Below are positions 63,285 to 64,000 of a stretch of 64,000 bases of DNA, one piece after another. Under the pieces are notes generated by a model. That model saw only the letters and a list, made by a program, of their open reading frames with translations. It did no database searches and was not told where the DNA came from. Every line of letters begins with the position of its first letter. Within the stretch, counting starts at the first letter, position 1. A program made the position numbers and the translations under genes. Origin of the DNA: Aneurinibacillus tyrosinisolvens (GTDB lineage Bacteria > Bacillota > Bacilli > Aneurinibacillales > Aneurinibacillaceae); assembly GCF_001015055.1 (NCBI RefSeq), contig NZ_BBWZ01000013.1, positions 52,064-116,063 on the forward strand, read 5' to 3'.

Positions 63285-64000
63285 ATGATCCTGAATTTAT
63301 TGAGCATTAATGACCTATCCCAGCTTCAAATATCTGATATTTTTGATTTAACTGACAAATTAAAACTTCATAACGATGCAAATGTTTTAAGTGGAAAAAC
63401 ATTTATATTGTTTTTCCCAGAGTCAAGTATAAGAACTAGAATTACTTTTGAGAAAGGGATAAAAGATTTGGGGGGAGAATGTATATTATTTCCTCCAGAG
63501 AGTCTGGATAAGAGGGAGCAGTTAAGAGATGTTATTCAATATATTGAAAACTGGGCTGACGGCGTGATTATTAGACACTCGGATCTTTCAAAAATTGAGG
63601 AATTATCAAAATACGCTTCCATTCCAATCATTAATGGGATGACCTCTGATAATCACCCATGTGAGATTTTATCTGATTTATATTCTATTAGTAAAATAAA
63701 AGAGAACTATAGAGATCTCGTATATACATTCGTTGGTGGGGCGGGTAATATTTCGAGAGCATGGATGAACATTGCAAAAGTTATGGACCTCAAATTTAAT
63801 CATGTTTGTACAAGTGGTAATGAATTATGTAAAGATAACCGTAATTATAAATTTCATACGGATCTTGAGACAGTATTGGTGAGCAGTGATGTTATTTTGA
63901 CAGATTCCTTATCCAGTGATTTACGAACAAGTGAATACATAAATAAATATCAAATAACCTTAGAGAGAATGAAATTAACAAAGACACATTCAATATTAAA
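63285..64000 (+). CDS. Ornithine carbamoyltransferase-like protein (runs off window)
   Basis: Open from ATG 63285 (GAAGGAGG close upstream) to the window end, 238 codons. It has the carbamoyltransferase fold: LSINDLSQLQISDIFDL, LSGKTFILFFPESSIRTRITFEKG (phosphate-binding loop, about residues 37-60), DLGGECILF, an active-site ADGVIIRHSD, INGMTSDNHPCEILSDLYSI (about 123-142) and FVGGAGNISRAWMNIAKVMDL. Two family motifs differ from standard OTC: SSIRTR instead of STRTR and HPCE instead of HPCQ. These suggest a special-purpose paralogue, with a substrate other than ornithine possible. It is very AT-rich compared with sbcC and lies beside a decayed resistance gene, so it is probably acquired. Confidence 0.78.
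   Translation, partial: MILNLLSINDLSQLQISDIFDLTDKLKLHNDANVLSGKTFILFFPESSIRTRITFEKGIKDLGGECILFPPESLDKREQLRDVIQYIENWADGVIIRHSDLSKIEELSKYASIPIINGMTSDNHPCEILSDLYSISKIKENYRDLVYTFVGGAGNISRAWMNIAKVMDLKFNHVCTSGNELCKDNRNYKFHTDLETVLVSSDVILTDSLSSDLRTSEYINKYQITLERMKLTKTHSIL

Overview
The window looks like chromosome of a low-to-middle-GC endospore-forming Bacillales, most like the Aneurinibacillus/Brevibacillus/Geobacillus side. This is inferred from gene content (addB-addA-sbcD-sbcC order, KapD-like exonuclease, RsbR-like protein, type Z S14, short NAD-type 6-phosphogluconate dehydrogenase), strong AGGAGG ribosome sites with frequent GTG/TTG starts, and many intrinsic terminators. No 16S or marker search was possible, so the genus is not claimed.

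Layout. 1-15.2 kb is ordinary core chromosome: the end of an ABC-F ATPase, rpsN, an effector-binding-domain protein, a 3-hydroxyisobutyryl-CoA hydrolase, DNase IV, cysteine synthase, a frameshifted membrane gene, an alpha/beta hydrolase, serC, a gluconate block (RpiR/SIS regulator, gluconokinase, 6-phosphogluconate dehydrogenase), a molybdopterin oxidoreductase and an RsbR-type protein. 15.25-24.4 kb is a mobile-element pile-up: a group IIC intron just after a terminator, whose reverse transcriptase is split by a 3.06-kb element carrying three tyrosine-recombinase catalytic domains in two ORFs (RIT-like, with two domains fused); then an IS607-type element (serine recombinase plus frameshifted TnpB-like gene with a structured tail) and an IS1380-family insertion sequence. 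24.4-42.2 kb is mosaic: working genes (rpiA, CMD/MerR pair, a COG4705-like repeat protein, Cu/Zn SOD, HAD phosphatase, KapD, MFS, ABC-F, thioredoxin-like, periplasmic-binding-protein-like) lie among remnants (threonine aldolase, GNAT, tautomerase, amidohydrolase, aldo/keto reductase). 42.2-46.4 kb is a GntR-linked catabolic cluster with a 2-oxoacid:ferredoxin oxidoreductase and an SDR. 46.5-61.9 kb is a DNA maintenance block: topoisomerase III, thioesterase, AddB, AddA, SbcD, SbcC. 61.9-64 kb is AT-rich: a decayed antibiotic-type ABC-F gene behind an attenuator-like leader, and the start of an ornithine-carbamoyltransferase-like gene that runs off the window.

How genes work together. Gluconokinase and 6-phosphogluconate dehydrogenase turn gluconate into ribulose 5-phosphate; a palindrome over the gluconokinase -10 box is a candidate site for the upstream RpiR protein. 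AddAB processes double-strand ends and SbcCD trims hairpins and protein-blocked ends; their start and stop codons overlap or nearly touch. In the 42-46 kb cluster the same 16-bp near-palindrome occurs at two promoter regions, consistent with control by the cluster's own GntR protein.

A caution runs through the window: several otherwise well-conserved genes (rpiR-like, sbcC, korA, the TnpB gene, the 5-kb membrane gene) change frame once, mostly at poly-A runs. Some may be real (slippage, decay), but homopolymer sequencing error could produce the same pattern.
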